A stretch of 64,000 bases of DNA from an uncultured Oleiphilus sp. (GTDB lineage: Bacteria > Pseudomonadota > Gammaproteobacteria > Pseudomonadales > Oleiphilaceae). The notes under the pieces were generated by a model, which worked only from the letters and a program-made list of their open reading frames with translations, was not told the origin of the DNA and ran no database searches. A program made the position numbers and the translations under genes. This document shows positions 26,299 to 35,647 of this stretch, one piece after another; position 1 is the stretch's first letter, and each line of letters starts with the position of its first letter. The stretch covers positions 1 through 64,000 of the forward strand of contig CAJWBE010000013.1 in assembly GCA_913020045.1 (NCBI GenBank), written 5' to 3'.

Positions 26299-27441
26299 TT
26301 AATCCTCGTCTACAAACTCAGCCAACACGTCATTCAAAAAGAGAAAGCCTTTATCTGTCAGTTTTAGCTGATGCGGATCCATCAAGCCCTTTGTGATAAG
26401 TTGATCCAGTTGCGGCTGTAATGCTGATAGAGGTAAACCCGTTCGCAGCGTAAAATGCTCCCGAGACTGGCCTCGTTTGAGCCGCAGAACATTCATCAAG
26501 TATTCGAACGGAAGGGCGTCGTCAACGATAGCTTCTTCACCAACTCGATAAAGCGGCCTAGGCTTTAAATAATCTTTTGGCAATCTAGATTTCCTGTATC
26601 GAAGTGAGCGCCCACTATCGGCATTAAATACCTTACTGTGCGCGCCTGCTCCAATTCCGATGTAATCACCGAACTGCCAATAGTTTATGTTGTGGCGCGC
26701 AAAACGGCCATTCTTCGCATACGCAGAGACCTCGTACTGCTCATACCCATGTGCCGCTAACAATGCAATTCCCTGTTCTTGAATTTGCCATAAGCGCTCA
26801 TCATCCGGCAGAGCGGGAGGGCTTGAATAAAACGCGGTGTTTTGCTCGATTGTCAGTTGATACCATGAGAGATGAGAAGGTTGAAGTTCAAACGCTTGAG
26901 AAAGGTCATCTGCCGCCTCACTCACGCTCTGTCCAGGTAAACCAAACATCAAGTCAATATTAAAATTATCGAAACCTGCTAACCGCGCTTGTTGAACCGC
27001 AAGTTTTGCCTGCCCAGCACTATGAATTCGTCCTAGATTACTTAGTTGCCGATCATCGAAACTCTGGACGCCTAACGACAACCTATTGATTCCAGCCTTA
27101 CGATAGCCATCAAACCGCTCAGCTTCAGTTGTCCCTGGATTTGCCTCCAAGGTAATTTCAATGTCACGACTAAACGCTATTTGAGTTTGAATGCTCGACA
27201 ACAATTGCTGATAAAAACCGCCAGACATTAAACTTGGCGTGCCCCCGCCAATAAAAATACTATCCAGTGTACGACCTTGCGCATATGGCAGATCAAGAGC
27301 AAAGTCTTTGAGCAAAGCATTAAGGTAGGCGTCTTCGGGTATTTCTGTCGAAGAAGATTCGTGGGAGTTAAAGTCGCAATAAGGACATTTCTTAACGCAC
27401 CAAGGGACATGAATATAAAGACTAAGCGGCGGAAGTTGCAC
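26299..27441 (-). CDS. hemW: Radical SAM haem chaperone HemW
   Basis: 380 aa. The radical-SAM cluster motif HVPWCVKKCPYCDFNSH (CxxxCxxC) is near residues 10-26, followed by FIGGGTPSLM. HemW proteins bind haem and are thought to deliver it to respiratory enzymes; older records call them coproporphyrinogen oxidase-like. A longer frame starting at 27480 overlaps rdgB by 35 bp; the GTG at 27441, 4 nt after the rdgB stop, gives VQLPPLSLYIHVPW, which aligns with the known E. coli start, so it is chosen. It is the last gene of the metX-metW-DUF4426-rdgB-hemW operon. Confidence 0.93.
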   Translation of the reverse strand: MQLPPLSLYIHVPWCVKKCPYCDFNSHESSSTEIPEDAYLNALLKDFALDLPYAQGRTLDSIFIGGGTPSLMSGGFYQQLLSSIQTQIAFSRDIEITLEANPGTTEAERFDGYRKAGINRLSLGVQSFDDRQLSNLGRIHSAGQAKLAVQQARLAGFDNFNIDLMFGLPGQSVSEAADDLSQAFELQPSHLSWYQLTIEQNTAFYSSPPALPDDERLWQIQEQGIALLAAHGYEQYEVSAYAKNGRFARHNINYWQFGDYIGIGAGAHSKVFNADSGRSLRYRKSRLPKDYLKPRPLYRVGEEAIVDDALPFEYLMNVLRLKRGQSREHFTLRTGLPLSALQPQLDQLITKGLMDPHQLKLTDKGFLFLNDVLAEFVDED

Positions 27442-27445
27442 GGCT

Positions 27446-28057
27446 TTACGCTGGTTTTTGAATGAGGCCCAGCGCTTCAAGCTGCGGCATTAATGATGCG
27501 ATTGCTACGCCACGATGACTGATTGCATTTTTCTGAGATTTATCCATTTCAGCAGCACTGCATTGTTCAGATGCCACATAAAATACGGGGTCATAACCAA
27601 ACCCCTTCATTCCGGACGGTGCCGAAAGAATTTCACCTTCCCACTGACCTTGCGCAATCACAGGAACAGGGTCATCCGCATGTCTAACAAAAGCCAAAAC
27701 ACAGTGAAAGCGAGCTTGTCGTTTGACACCAACCAACTCAGATAACTCAGCTAATAGCTTTTGGACATTATCTTGATCCGTTGCCCCCTCTCCCGCATAA
27801 CGAGCAGAGTAAATCCCTGGCGCACCTTTCAATGCATCCACTGCTAAGCCGGAATCATCAGCCAGCGCAGGTAAGCCGGACTGTCGAGAAGCATAGCGAG
27901 CTTTTAATAGTGCATTTTCAATAAACGATAGGCCGGTCTCTTCTGGCGACTCAATACCAAGAGAGCTTTGTGTGACGAGCTCAATGTTACTGCCAGCAAA
28001 GAGCTGTTGAAACTCTGCCAGTTTTCCTTTGTTTCCACTCGCTAATACGACTTTCAT
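27446..28057 (-). CDS. rdgB: dITP/XTP pyrophosphatase
   Basis: 203 aa HAM1-family house-cleaning enzyme that hydrolyses non-canonical purine triphosphates such as dITP and XTP. Motifs: ASGNKGKLAEF at the N-terminus, ALADDSGLAVDALKGAPGIYSARYAG with the metal-binding Asp residues, GYDPVF, and SHRGVA near the end. The ATG at 28057 matches the family start; a TTG 12 nt upstream is less likely. The gene lies between DUF4426 and hemW with almost no gaps. Confidence 0.95.
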   Translation of the reverse strand: MKVVLASGNKGKLAEFQQLFAGSNIELVTQSSLGIESPEETGLSFIENALLKARYASRQSGLPALADDSGLAVDALKGAPGIYSARYAGEGATDQDNVQKLLAELSELVGVKRQARFHCVLAFVRHADDPVPVIAQGQWEGEILSAPSGMKGFGYDPVFYVASEQCSAAEMDKSQKNAISHRGVAIASLMPQLEALGLIQKPA

Positions 28058-28065
28058 TGATCCAC

Positions 28066-28527
28066 TCAATCGTTAAAAAACGCATGACTAAAGCGAAGCA
28101 ATAGAGGGTCACTTACACCAGGGGCAAATATCTGTATATCAAAACGAAGAGGCTTTGCCTCAGCATACTGTGCCTGCGCCAAGTAATAGGTCGCAGGACC
28201 CTCGATAACCTGCTTAAAACTGAGAGCATTTTGCTGTTGAATTTCATTGGTTACAAGGCCTTGAACAACGGCTTTTGTCGCTTTGCGAGTGCCGTCGGCC
28301 ATCACCTGTATCAGGCTAATATTAACGAGTCCCATCGCTTTGCTTCTGATCAAGCCGTACTGCTTCGCAATATCGGGTTCCAAAAATGTACTATTAAGCG
28401 CGATATAATGCAGCTCGTATTCAGATCCTTCAGGCCCATCAAACACTTTCTTTTGTTCTGCAAATGCACCAAAGGAAAGTGCTGATAGGATAAAAACAGA
28501 GAATAAACGCAAGCATTTCTTATACAT
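28066..28527 (-). CDS. Periplasmic DUF4426 protein
   Basis: 153 aa. Clear signal peptide (LFSVFILSALSFGAFA, cleavage after FAE or nearby). The mature ~130 residues match the DUF4426 pattern: YELHYIALNSTFLEPDIAKQYGL, KAMGLVNISLIQ, and a C-terminal FSHAFFND. Function is unknown, but the gene travels with metW and rdgB in many gammaproteobacteria (from memory). Its start overlaps the metW stop by 8 bp. Confidence 0.85.
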   Translation of the reverse strand: MYKKCLRLFSVFILSALSFGAFAEQKKVFDGPEGSEYELHYIALNSTFLEPDIAKQYGLIRSKAMGLVNISLIQVMADGTRKATKAVVQGLVTNEIQQQNALSFKQVIEGPATYYLAQAQYAEAKPLRFDIQIFAPGVSDPLLLRFSHAFFND

Positions 28528-29134
28528 TTTGGCTCTCTCCGTTATTCACAATTCGATAAATAGCCATTTCCGCAAACAAATTAGGCCAGCGTAACGCCAT
28601 TTGACTTGTTTCATACGCAAAGTTAACGACCGTTCGATTAACTATACGAATGTTCTTTTGCTCGCATAATGCTTCAAAGTCTTTAAACGTGCAGAGGTGG
28701 ATGTTCGGCGTGTTATACCAGTAGTAAGGTAAGGTTTTAGACACCGGCATGCGGCCTTTAAATAACAAGTACTGACGACAACTCCAGTGTCCAAAATTTG
28801 GAAACGTGACTATACCCTGACGCCCGAGGCGCAACATATCATCCAAGAGCTGATCCGGGCGGCGAACGGCTTGCAAAGCTTGAGTCATGATGACCGTATC
28901 AAACTGCTTATCTGCAAATCGCGTTAAGTCCTGTTCATCTAGGTCGTGTTCAATAACGTTGACGCCTTTGCGCACGCACTCGTTGATCTCTTCTTCGCCA
29001 ATCTCTAAGCCATAACCCTGAACTGATTTTTTCTTCTGCAAATACGCGAGCAATGTGCCATCGCCACAGCCTAAGTCGAGCACATTGGTGTCGCGCTCTA
29101 TCCATGGCTCGATCAATCCTAGGTCAGCTCTCAC
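28520..29134 (-). CDS. metW: Methionine biosynthesis protein MetW
   Basis: 204 aa class I SAM-methyltransferase-fold protein (motif [13 protein letters not shown], about 18-29) that acts with MetX in methionine synthesis; reports suggest it is a regulatory or activating partner of the acyltransferase rather than a methyltransferase. Other family segments: [46 protein letters not shown]. The start is GTG, overlapping the metX stop by 11 bp. It sits between metX and DUF4426. Confidence 0.95.
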   Translation of the reverse strand: MRADLGLIEPWIERDTNVLDLGCGDGTLLAYLQKKKSVQGYGLEIGEEEINECVRKGVNVIEHDLDEQDLTRFADKQFDTVIMTQALQAVRRPDQLLDDMLRLGRQGIVTFPNFGHWSCRQYLLFKGRMPVSKTLPYYWYNTPNIHLCTFKDFEALCEQKNIRIVNRTVVNFAYETSQMALRWPNLFAEMAIYRIVNNGESQNV

Positions 29135-30281
29135 TCTTTTCTACCTCATTCGCAATGCGGTCCATGTACGAAGAAAAAATTGCCATGTACCGAGGCGTCG
29201 GAATCAAAAATGCGTCATGCCCATGCGGGGCATCAATCTCGGCATAAGCGACGTTTTTCTTTGCTTTCACCATGGCCTCAACTAGCAATTCCGACCTTTC
29301 AGGCGAGAAACGCCAGTCAGTACTAAATGACACAACTAAAAAAGAACACTTAGCATGTGCGAGTGCGTCTTCGAGAGAGCCTCCAAAATCAGCCGCTGGA
29401 TCAAAGTAATCTAGCGCTCGCGTCATTAAGAGGTAAGTATTCGCGTCGAACGTTTGAGAAAAACGCTTGCCCTGGTAATTGAGATAACTTTCAACTTCAA
29501 ACTCAACGCCATAGCCAAAGTTGAATGCTTGGCTTTTCGTGTCACGGCCAAACTTTTCACCCATTGATTCGTCTGACAAATAAGTAATATGACCAATCAT
29601 GCGCGCCAACATCAACCCTTTGGTTGGGACAGTTTGATGTCGATAATAATGGCCTTCGTAAAACTCAGGGTCTGACGTAATCGCTTTACGGGCAATTTCA
29701 TTAAATGCGATATTCTGAGCGGTTAACTTAGGCGTCGAAGCAATCATGACAGCATGACCAACTCGGTCAGGATAATCCAGTGACCAGCGCAGTGCCTGCA
29801 TTCCACCAAGGCTCCCGCCGACTACCGCTGCCCACTTTTTAATATTTAGCGCATCCGCTAAACGAGACTGGCTTTCAACCCAGTCTTGTACAGTAACAAT
29901 GGGAAAATCCGGGCCATACAATTCACCCGTATCAGGATTTAAGTGATTCGGCCCTGTGCTGCCATTACACCCTCCCAAATTATTGAGGCTAACAACAAAA
30001 AAACGATTGGTGTCTATCGGTTTACCTGGACCAATACAACTATCCCACCAGCCGGGCTTTTTATCATCCGGTTGATGGAAACCGGCAGCATGGTGGTCCC
30101 CACTAAGCGCATGGCATATCAGAACTGCATTCGATTGCGTGGCATTTAAGTCTCCATATGTCTCGTAAACCAGTTCATACTTTTCGAGAACTTTCCCGCA
30201 CACGAGCGCCAAAGCTTTATCAAACTTTAATGATTGGGGTTCAACTAAACCCACAGAGTCGTTAGGAAACGAGGAGGACAT
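29124..30281 (-). CDS. metX: Homoserine O-acyltransferase MetX
   Basis: 385 aa alpha/beta-hydrolase-fold enzyme that activates homoserine with an acyl group for methionine. The nucleophile elbow is [10 protein letters not shown] (Ser near residue 151), with Asp in SFSTDWRF and His in APHGHDAF. CoA donor (acetyl or succinyl) cannot be decided from reading; gammaproteobacterial MetX paired with MetW are often succinyl-specific. ATG at 30281 begins [16 protein letters not shown], like the family; a frame start 66 nt upstream is not needed. It heads the metX-metW-DUF4426-rdgB-hemW operon. Confidence 0.95.
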   Translation of the reverse strand: MSSSFPNDSVGLVEPQSLKFDKALALVCGKVLEKYELVYETYGDLNATQSNAVLICHALSGDHHAAGFHQPDDKKPGWWDSCIGPGKPIDTNRFFVVSLNNLGGCNGSTGPNHLNPDTGELYGPDFPIVTVQDWVESQSRLADALNIKKWAAVVGGSLGGMQALRWSLDYPDRVGHAVMIASTPKLTAQNIAFNEIARKAITSDPEFYEGHYYRHQTVPTKGLMLARMIGHITYLSDESMGEKFGRDTKSQAFNFGYGVEFEVESYLNYQGKRFSQTFDANTYLLMTRALDYFDPAADFGGSLEDALAHAKCSFLVVSFSTDWRFSPERSELLVEAMVKAKKNVAYAEIDAPHGHDAFLIPTPRYMAIFSSYMDRIANEVEKSES

Positions 30282-30412
30282 TTGTTGCTTTCGTATTGGG
30301 GATTGGAAATGAGGGTCGAGTGTAAACGCAGCCATGGCGATTAGCAATATTAAGCACTGCTCAGCAGCTAACGCTTAGCAGGCCTAAAGTTGACGGCTAC
30401 GAAAGTTTGCCG

Positions 30413-32353
30413 TTAGATCGCTGCTCTCTCAGTGCTAATCGGCGCTTCGCACAAACGTTGCTCTATCTGCCGAGCTTCATCAATTGTTCGCTCAACTCTA
30501 GCGATCATTTCTTTCAATACATCTTGTTGCTCTCGCGCACTGCGGGAGTGGCTAGCTAACGCCTTGAACTCAGCAACCTGACTTTCGAGTAGTTTCTTCT
30601 GCTCCAAACTAAACTGCAATAAAGGAAGCAAAGCTTCATCAGGCCAGCGCCGCGCCTCGTCCAACACTTGTAAATGAATCAGTCTAGCCTCTTGGACAAA
30701 GGAGTTAAAAAAGCGCTTAACCAGCACCGTTTGCTCCGTAACAACGACTTTAGGATTGCGTCGGAACTGCTTTGCCTTCAGCTTTAATTCTCTTAAAGAC
30801 TGGCGTGGGCGTTTCACACTGAATGGCTTTGGATGGAGATGCGCCATCGCTGGGTCTCGCTGAAACCGCTGGTAAATCGAGTCCACCATCTTGTCTGCTA
30901 GTTGGGCTTCAATACAAACGGCATCGACCAACTTATCGAATGAAACAAAAAACTGCTCCATAGCCCGTTTCATGCCCATCGTACTCCAGCTCTCCTGTAA
31001 ATTGATTCGCGTCTGGCTAACAAGGGCGTTAAAGTTTTCCTCACTTGCAAGCTGCTGAAGAATTTCACCTTGAGAGTGCATCAAACGTCGGCTAGATTTT
31101 AGCGTCAGCAGTTTACGATAGTGCTCGTCATGCTGCTCATGCGTCACATCAGCAAACGACCTTAAATCATCATGACTGACCTCAGAGTCTAGCTGTTCTT
31201 GATACTGCGCTTTAAGAACGTTTAGGCGCCCAGACAAAATGGACTGGCTGCTATGCAGCATCTCACCAATATCTTTGACTAGCGCTTCATGAAGCAAGGC
31301 CTCTTTCTGCGCCAAGATACGTTTGGATATAAGTTTTTCTAACTTTGCGATAGCGCTTTTTTGCAACAGAATATCGTCACCGCGAATGCGAGCAATCAAA
31401 CCCTGCTTCGCCGATAACGGAATAACATCATTAGACTCCATTCCCAGCTTTAGTGCCGTGTCCTCGCGCACGCGTTCTATTGACTGAGCAGTATGTTTTT
31501 CGCCTTGCAAGTCATCCCACAGAACGTCAATTTTATTGAGTACAGCAAACCGACCCGCCCGGTGATCAGAATGGTCCACATTGATGTAATCATTCCAAAT
31601 CGCCATATCACTGGCAGTAACGCCAGAATCTGCACTCAATAGAAAGATCACAGCCTGCGCTTTGGGAATCATATTAATCGTCAATTCAGGCTCAGAACCC
31701 AGTGCATTTAGGCCTGGGGTGTCCAGAATATTCAGACCCTTCTTTAGCAGTGGGTTATCAAGGCTGACCAAAGCATGACGCCAAAGGGGAATAATAACTT
31801 TACCTTTATCAGTGATATCGGCTTCAAGCATCGATTCGTCGAAGCCAAGTGAACGCGCCTCAGAAACAGTCGTCGACCTTGTTGATGCGACCTGGAAAAG
31901 GCTTTCACTTAAGCGTTGCGGGCTAGAGGTATCAAGTTCAAACTCCTCCCAAACGGCATCATCTTGCTTAAGGTCATTAATAGACCGGTTAAGCAGCCGA
32001 GTTTCGATCGGCAGCAATTTCAAATAACAGCGGTTTTGGTCTCGATCATAAAAGAGCTCTGTCGGGCACATGGTAGTTCGACCCGCCTGCGACGGAAGCA
32101 TACGCTGACCATATTCTGAGAATATCAGAGCGTTAATCAGCTCAGTTTTCCCACGCGAATATTCACCCACAAAAGCAATCGTCAGATGGTCATCTTTCAG
32201 AACATCCATGCCTCGCTTCAAACGGTGAATAACATCATCTGACGCAAGGTTGTTTGTCCCTAGCCAAGACTTGTAGTTCCCTATTTCGTCACGTAGTCGA
32301 TTTTTCCATTCGTTGTAAACATCAACTTGATACGATAAGCCGCTATTTGCCAT
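30413..32353 (-). CDS. Dynamin-like GTPase family protein
   Basis: 646 aa. The N-terminal GTPase has G1 FVGEYSRGKTELINAL (about 62-77), a G2-like Thr in GRTTMCPTEL, G3 ILDTPGLNAL and G4 VLNKIDVLWD. After it comes a long helical region (about 350-640), typical of bacterial dynamin-like proteins involved in membrane remodelling or repair. No membrane helix is obvious. It stands between yggT and metX, where I would normally expect metX to follow yggT; a terminator after yggT indicates it has its own promoter. Its exact role is unknown. Confidence 0.85.
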   Translation of the reverse strand: MANSGLSYQVDVYNEWKNRLRDEIGNYKSWLGTNNLASDDVIHRLKRGMDVLKDDHLTIAFVGEYSRGKTELINALIFSEYGQRMLPSQAGRTTMCPTELFYDRDQNRCYLKLLPIETRLLNRSINDLKQDDAVWEEFELDTSSPQRLSESLFQVASTRSTTVSEARSLGFDESMLEADITDKGKVIIPLWRHALVSLDNPLLKKGLNILDTPGLNALGSEPELTINMIPKAQAVIFLLSADSGVTASDMAIWNDYINVDHSDHRAGRFAVLNKIDVLWDDLQGEKHTAQSIERVREDTALKLGMESNDVIPLSAKQGLIARIRGDDILLQKSAIAKLEKLISKRILAQKEALLHEALVKDIGEMLHSSQSILSGRLNVLKAQYQEQLDSEVSHDDLRSFADVTHEQHDEHYRKLLTLKSSRRLMHSQGEILQQLASEENFNALVSQTRINLQESWSTMGMKRAMEQFFVSFDKLVDAVCIEAQLADKMVDSIYQRFQRDPAMAHLHPKPFSVKRPRQSLRELKLKAKQFRRNPKVVVTEQTVLVKRFFNSFVQEARLIHLQVLDEARRWPDEALLPLLQFSLEQKKLLESQVAEFKALASHSRSAREQQDVLKEMIARVERTIDEARQIEQRLCEAPISTERAAI

Positions 32354-32452
32354 ACTTTTAAACCGTCACAGATAAACGCATGCCTCACAGTTACGACAGG
32401 TGAGGCTACCTAAATCTGATTATAGGCAGCAAAAACAGCTAAGAATGTGAAC

Positions 32453-32479
32453 TAAAATAAAGCGCCCAGAACAGGCGCT
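32453..32479 (-). terminator. Rho-independent terminator downstream of yggT
   Basis: Minus strand: AGCGCC and GGCGCT pair around a 7-nt loop and are followed by TTATTTT. It lies 136 bp after yggT and 100 bp before the dynamin-like gene. Confidence 0.7.
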
Positions 32480-32614
32480 GATCGGAAGCACTTTGTAACG
32501 ATAGGAAATCTTATTTTCTCTTTAAAAACATGAGATTAAACGTAAATCCAGCAGAACTTTGTGCGATGTTTATTTATGTAATATGTTGTTATTCCTGTAC
32601 TTTTTAGGCCGCTA

Positions 32615-33187
32615 TCACATCAAAGAAAAGCCAATTCCGAAAGGTTGAGATAGATGTGCAACAACAACCGATAACACCTGCAACACCATAAACACAATAA
32701 TCGGAGAAATATCTAAACCTCCCATCGGAGGCAAAATACGTCTAAATGGTTTCATCAACGGCTCAGTGATTTGATTCACCAACGCAAGTGCGGGGTGAGC
32801 ACTCCCTGGCGCAATCCAACTCGCAATAATCATTATTAGCAGTGACCAAAAATAAATCTTTAACATCATCCCAAGAATGCTAATACCCGCAATAGCAAAC
32901 AAGCTAAGAACATTCGCCATGACGAAACCAGCGAGCAAAGCCTTAAGAAATATGGCCGCCACCTGAAACAAAAATGCGAGAACAAGGGCTGCAATATCTA
33001 AACCGCCATACCCTGGGATCACTTTTCTTAGCGGCATCAATAAGGGGTTCGTTGCTTTAGCAATAAATTGAGAAATTGGGTTATAAAAATCGGCGCGCGA
33101 ATACTGAAGAATAAAACGAAGCAAGATAATCATTAGATACAGCGAAGCTACGGTATCAATTATCAAGGTAAAAATGTCTTGGATCAT
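32615..33187 (-). CDS. yggT: YggT family membrane protein
   Basis: 190 aa with two YGGT repeats, each a helical hairpin ending in a conserved NPISQFI/NQITEPLMKPFRRILPP-type segment: residues ~10-80 (PISQFIAKATNPLLMPLRKV) and ~110-180 (VNQITEPLMKPFRRILPP). Members are small inner-membrane proteins linked to osmotic or ion stress and division (YlmG in Gram-positives). It usually neighbours proC; proC is not in this window. It ends with a terminator before the dynamin-like gene. Confidence 0.93.
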   Translation of the reverse strand: MIQDIFTLIIDTVASLYLMIILLRFILQYSRADFYNPISQFIAKATNPLLMPLRKVIPGYGGLDIAALVLAFLFQVAAIFLKALLAGFVMANVLSLFAIAGISILGMMLKIYFWSLLIMIIASWIAPGSAHPALALVNQITEPLMKPFRRILPPMGGLDISPIIVFMVLQVLSVVVAHLSQPFGIGFSLM

Positions 33188-33284
33188 GGCAACAGCCTAA
33201 TAACGTAAGTTGAATAGTTAAGTGTTAGGGGGTTAACCTTGAAAATTACAGACCTACGACTTCGAAATCAATCAATAGCCACCA

Positions 33285-33644
33285 CTAAGTTTGTGATTCA
33301 TAAAAAGCGAGTACTTTTTGCTCTGTTATCGGTTTACTAATAAACACTAACCCTTGCTTTAGCGCCTGCGCCTTAACACGTTCTTGAAGGTTACCCGTTA
33401 ACAACGCAATCCGAGCGTTTGGACATTCTGTCATTAGGTCAGGAGCAATCATCAATCCATCTCGGCCCGGCATATTCATATCAAGTGAAATAAAATCGTA
33501 ATCATTTTCTCGTGCCATTCTAAGCGCTGTGTCGCCATCGCTGGCTTCAGCAATGTTCCACTCGGGAAACTTACTTTCAATGATTGCTTTAATCATTAAA
33601 CGAGAAACATGACTATCGTCGACCACCAAAACAGTTTTAGTCAT
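33285..33644 (-). CDS. CheY-like single-domain response regulator
   Basis: 119 aa receiver domain only. Acidic pocket VVDDSHVS, phospho-acceptor Asp in FISLDMNMPGRDG (near residue 54), the Thr of ALLTGN and the Lys of FISKPIT are all present, so it should be phosphorylated normally. No output domain or adjacent kinase. The ATG at 33644 gives the usual MTKTVLVVDD start; an ORF start 27 nt upstream is unlikely. It may act like CheY or in a phosphorelay; the partner is unknown. Confidence 0.88.
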   Translation of the reverse strand: MTKTVLVVDDSHVSRLMIKAIIESKFPEWNIAEASDGDTALRMARENDYDFISLDMNMPGRDGLMIAPDLMTECPNARIALLTGNLQERVKAQALKQGLVFISKPITEQKVLAFYESQT

Positions 33645-33721
33645 AATTTTGCCATCTAGATTTTGTAACAATCTCCAGTATAGCTTATGGTTACCCTCTG
33701 AATATTGATTACCGGAAAGCC

Positions 33722-34051
33722 ATGTTCATAAAAGTATGTGCGTTGGACGAAATAGCAAACGATGAGTGCCGGTCGTTGTCCTTTAAAGGGGCTGACTACT
33801 TTGTAGTACGCAAAGAGCAGGGCATATTTGGATTTGAGAACCGGTGCCCGCACTTGGGAACGAGCCTAGAGTTCGTTCCCAATCAGTTTTTAAATATCGA
33901 CAAAAGCTTGGTCCAGTGTTCAATGCATGGCGCACTATTCTCTATCGACGACGGGCTTTGTATTAGCGGCCCTTGTGAAGGACAGCAATTAACCCTAAAG
34001 CCAGTTAAAATTGAGGCCGGCCATGTTTGGCTTGAACATCAAAACGACTAA
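33722..34051 (+). CDS. Rieske-type [2Fe-2S] protein
   Basis: 109 aa. Cluster ligands CPHLG (near residue 41) and CSMHG (near residue 62) form the Rieske C-x-H and C-x-x-H pattern. The size and lack of a membrane helix fit the small soluble Rieske ferredoxins of the NirD/BphF type that feed oxygenases or act as redox carriers. No oxygenase gene is adjacent, so the partner is unknown. GGAAAG precedes the ATG. Divergent from the CheY-like gene. Confidence 0.85.
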   Translation: MFIKVCALDEIANDECRSLSFKGADYFVVRKEQGIFGFENRCPHLGTSLEFVPNQFLNIDKSLVQCSMHGALFSIDDGLCISGPCEGQQLTLKPVKIEAGHVWLEHQND

Positions 34052-34229
34052 GCCTTCTCGTTCTGCTGTTCAATCGCATATTTTTGTGGCTTATTAAAAA
34101 ATATTCTGCTAATTTCCGCTGCCTATGGCGGGCCTGAGTGCCGCCCACTCTCCCCGTCTCGTAGTGTAAACTCGTGCTGTCCCGGCTTGGCAGTAACAAT
34201 AAATTTAGTAAAAAAGTGAGACTTTTCAT

Positions 34230-34658
34230 ATGCCGGAAACACAAAAACCTGTTTCTTCGTTTACGCCGTACGAACTAAAAGACGGCGAAGAGTACATGAA
34301 TGATGCTCAGCTAAAGCATTTCAAACAGATTCTGCTTAATTGGAAGCAAGAATTGATGGAAGAAGTAGATCGCACCGTTCATCACATGAAAGAAGATGCG
34401 TCCAACTTTGCTGATCCTAGCGATCGCGCAACGCAAGAAGAAGAGTTTAGCCTTGAACTCAGAACCCGAGATCGCGAACGGAAACTCATCAAAAAGATTG
34501 GCAAAACCGTTGATCGAATTGAAGATGATGATTACGGCTTTTGTGACTCTTGTGGTGTTGAAATCGGCATTCGTCGTCTTGAAGCGCGACCAACCGCAAC
34601 GCTTTGCATCGACTGTAAAACTCTTGCTGAAATCAAAGAGCGTCAAACAGGTATCTAA
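34230..34658 (+). CDS. dksA: RNA polymerase-binding transcription factor DksA
   Basis: 142 aa. Coiled-coil domain (about 25-105) with the tip DPSDRATQEEE whose acidic residues act in the RNA polymerase secondary channel, then the four-cysteine zinc finger CDSCG ... CIDCK. Works with ppGpp to adjust transcription of ribosomal and biosynthetic genes. The leader 34195-34203 has three AAN triplets (AAC AAT AAA), a possible Hfq contact. The gluQ GTG begins directly after its stop. Confidence 0.97.
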   Translation: MPETQKPVSSFTPYELKDGEEYMNDAQLKHFKQILLNWKQELMEEVDRTVHHMKEDASNFADPSDRATQEEEFSLELRTRDRERKLIKKIGKTVDRIEDDDYGFCDSCGVEIGIRRLEARPTATLCIDCKTLAEIKERQTGI

Positions 34659-35567
34659 GTGCTTGTTCCTAGAGCTGACTCTGTTTGTTCTGCGAGCAGC
34701 TCAACGAAAAGTGGGTATAGAGGGCGCTTTGCACCCTCTCCAACAGGCCCCCTGCACTACGGCTCACTACTAGCGGCCGTCGTTAGTTATCTTGATGCAA
34801 AATCAGTCAATGGACAGTGGCTGATCCGTATCGAAGATATCGATGGCCCTCGCACGCAGAATGGCGCAATCACAAGCATTCTTGAGTGCCTAGAATCGCA
34901 CGGTCTCGTCAGCGACCAACCAATCGTTTATCAATCACAACGGCACGATCAATACACGTCCCTTCTTCAGCGGCTTGAAACGGCTGGCTTTACTTACCGT
35001 TGCCCCTGTAGTCGAAAACAATTACTTGTATCTGGCCAGCATACCGCACAGTGCCGAAACGAGGACCTAGATGGATTGGAAACTGCAATAAAGTTTCGCT
35101 CTCCAAATCGGAAAATTTCATGGCTCGATGGAATCGCTGGCGACGTAACACTCGCGATTGAAGATGACTTTGTCCTAAAGCGTAAAGACGGTATCTACGC
35201 ATATCAACTCGCCGTCGTTGCAGACGATATCGCACAGAAAATCACACATGTTGTGAGAGGCTCAGACCTCATTGACAGCACGCCTATACAGCTCGCAATA
35301 TATAACGCACTTGATATTCGGCCGCCGTTTTTTTCCCACTTTCCCGTAATGACTAGCTTACAGGGTCAAAAACTAAGTAAACAAAACCATGCACCCGCCG
35401 TCGATAACGAATGTGCGTTTGCCAATTTAACTAAAATTATTGCGCTGCTCGGCGTCAAAGGCTCTGCAAACGTAAGCAGCTGCGATGAAATTCTTAGGTA
35501 TGCCGCAACCCAATGGCCGTCTGTACAATTAAATGCGATTAGTCACTTTGATGAACTTAAGCATTAA
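34659..35567 (+). CDS. gluQ: Glutamyl-Q tRNA(Asp) synthetase
   Basis: 302 aa, truncated relative to GluRS: it lacks the anticodon-binding domain and charges queuosine in tRNA-Asp with glutamate. HIGH-type motif PSPTGPLHYGSL near residues 27-38 and a KMSKS-type KLSKQNHAP near 237; Zn ligand cluster CPCSRKQ ... QC. The first codon is GTG, immediately after the dksA TAA, with AGG 7 nt upstream inside the dksA end, so translation is coupled. dksA-gluQ-cbrB order is as in Pseudomonas, minus cbrA. Confidence 0.95.
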   Translation: MLVPRADSVCSASSSTKSGYRGRFAPSPTGPLHYGSLLAAVVSYLDAKSVNGQWLIRIEDIDGPRTQNGAITSILECLESHGLVSDQPIVYQSQRHDQYTSLLQRLETAGFTYRCPCSRKQLLVSGQHTAQCRNEDLDGLETAIKFRSPNRKISWLDGIAGDVTLAIEDDFVLKRKDGIYAYQLAVVADDIAQKITHVVRGSDLIDSTPIQLAIYNALDIRPPFFSHFPVMTSLQGQKLSKQNHAPAVDNECAFANLTKIIALLGVKGSANVSSCDEILRYAATQWPSVQLNAISHFDELKH

Positions 35568-35647
35568 TCTCGTGCGCTAAGCTATAGAAATATGACGCGA
35601 GTCTCCGTTATCATCACTCAAACTGTCACAGGCCGATATTAAGTACC

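Noticed and set aside
34311-34646. 111-codon frame on the minus strand across dksA
   Set aside because: Wholly antisense to the confident dksA gene, which has an intact zinc finger; the frame is a shadow caused by codon bias.
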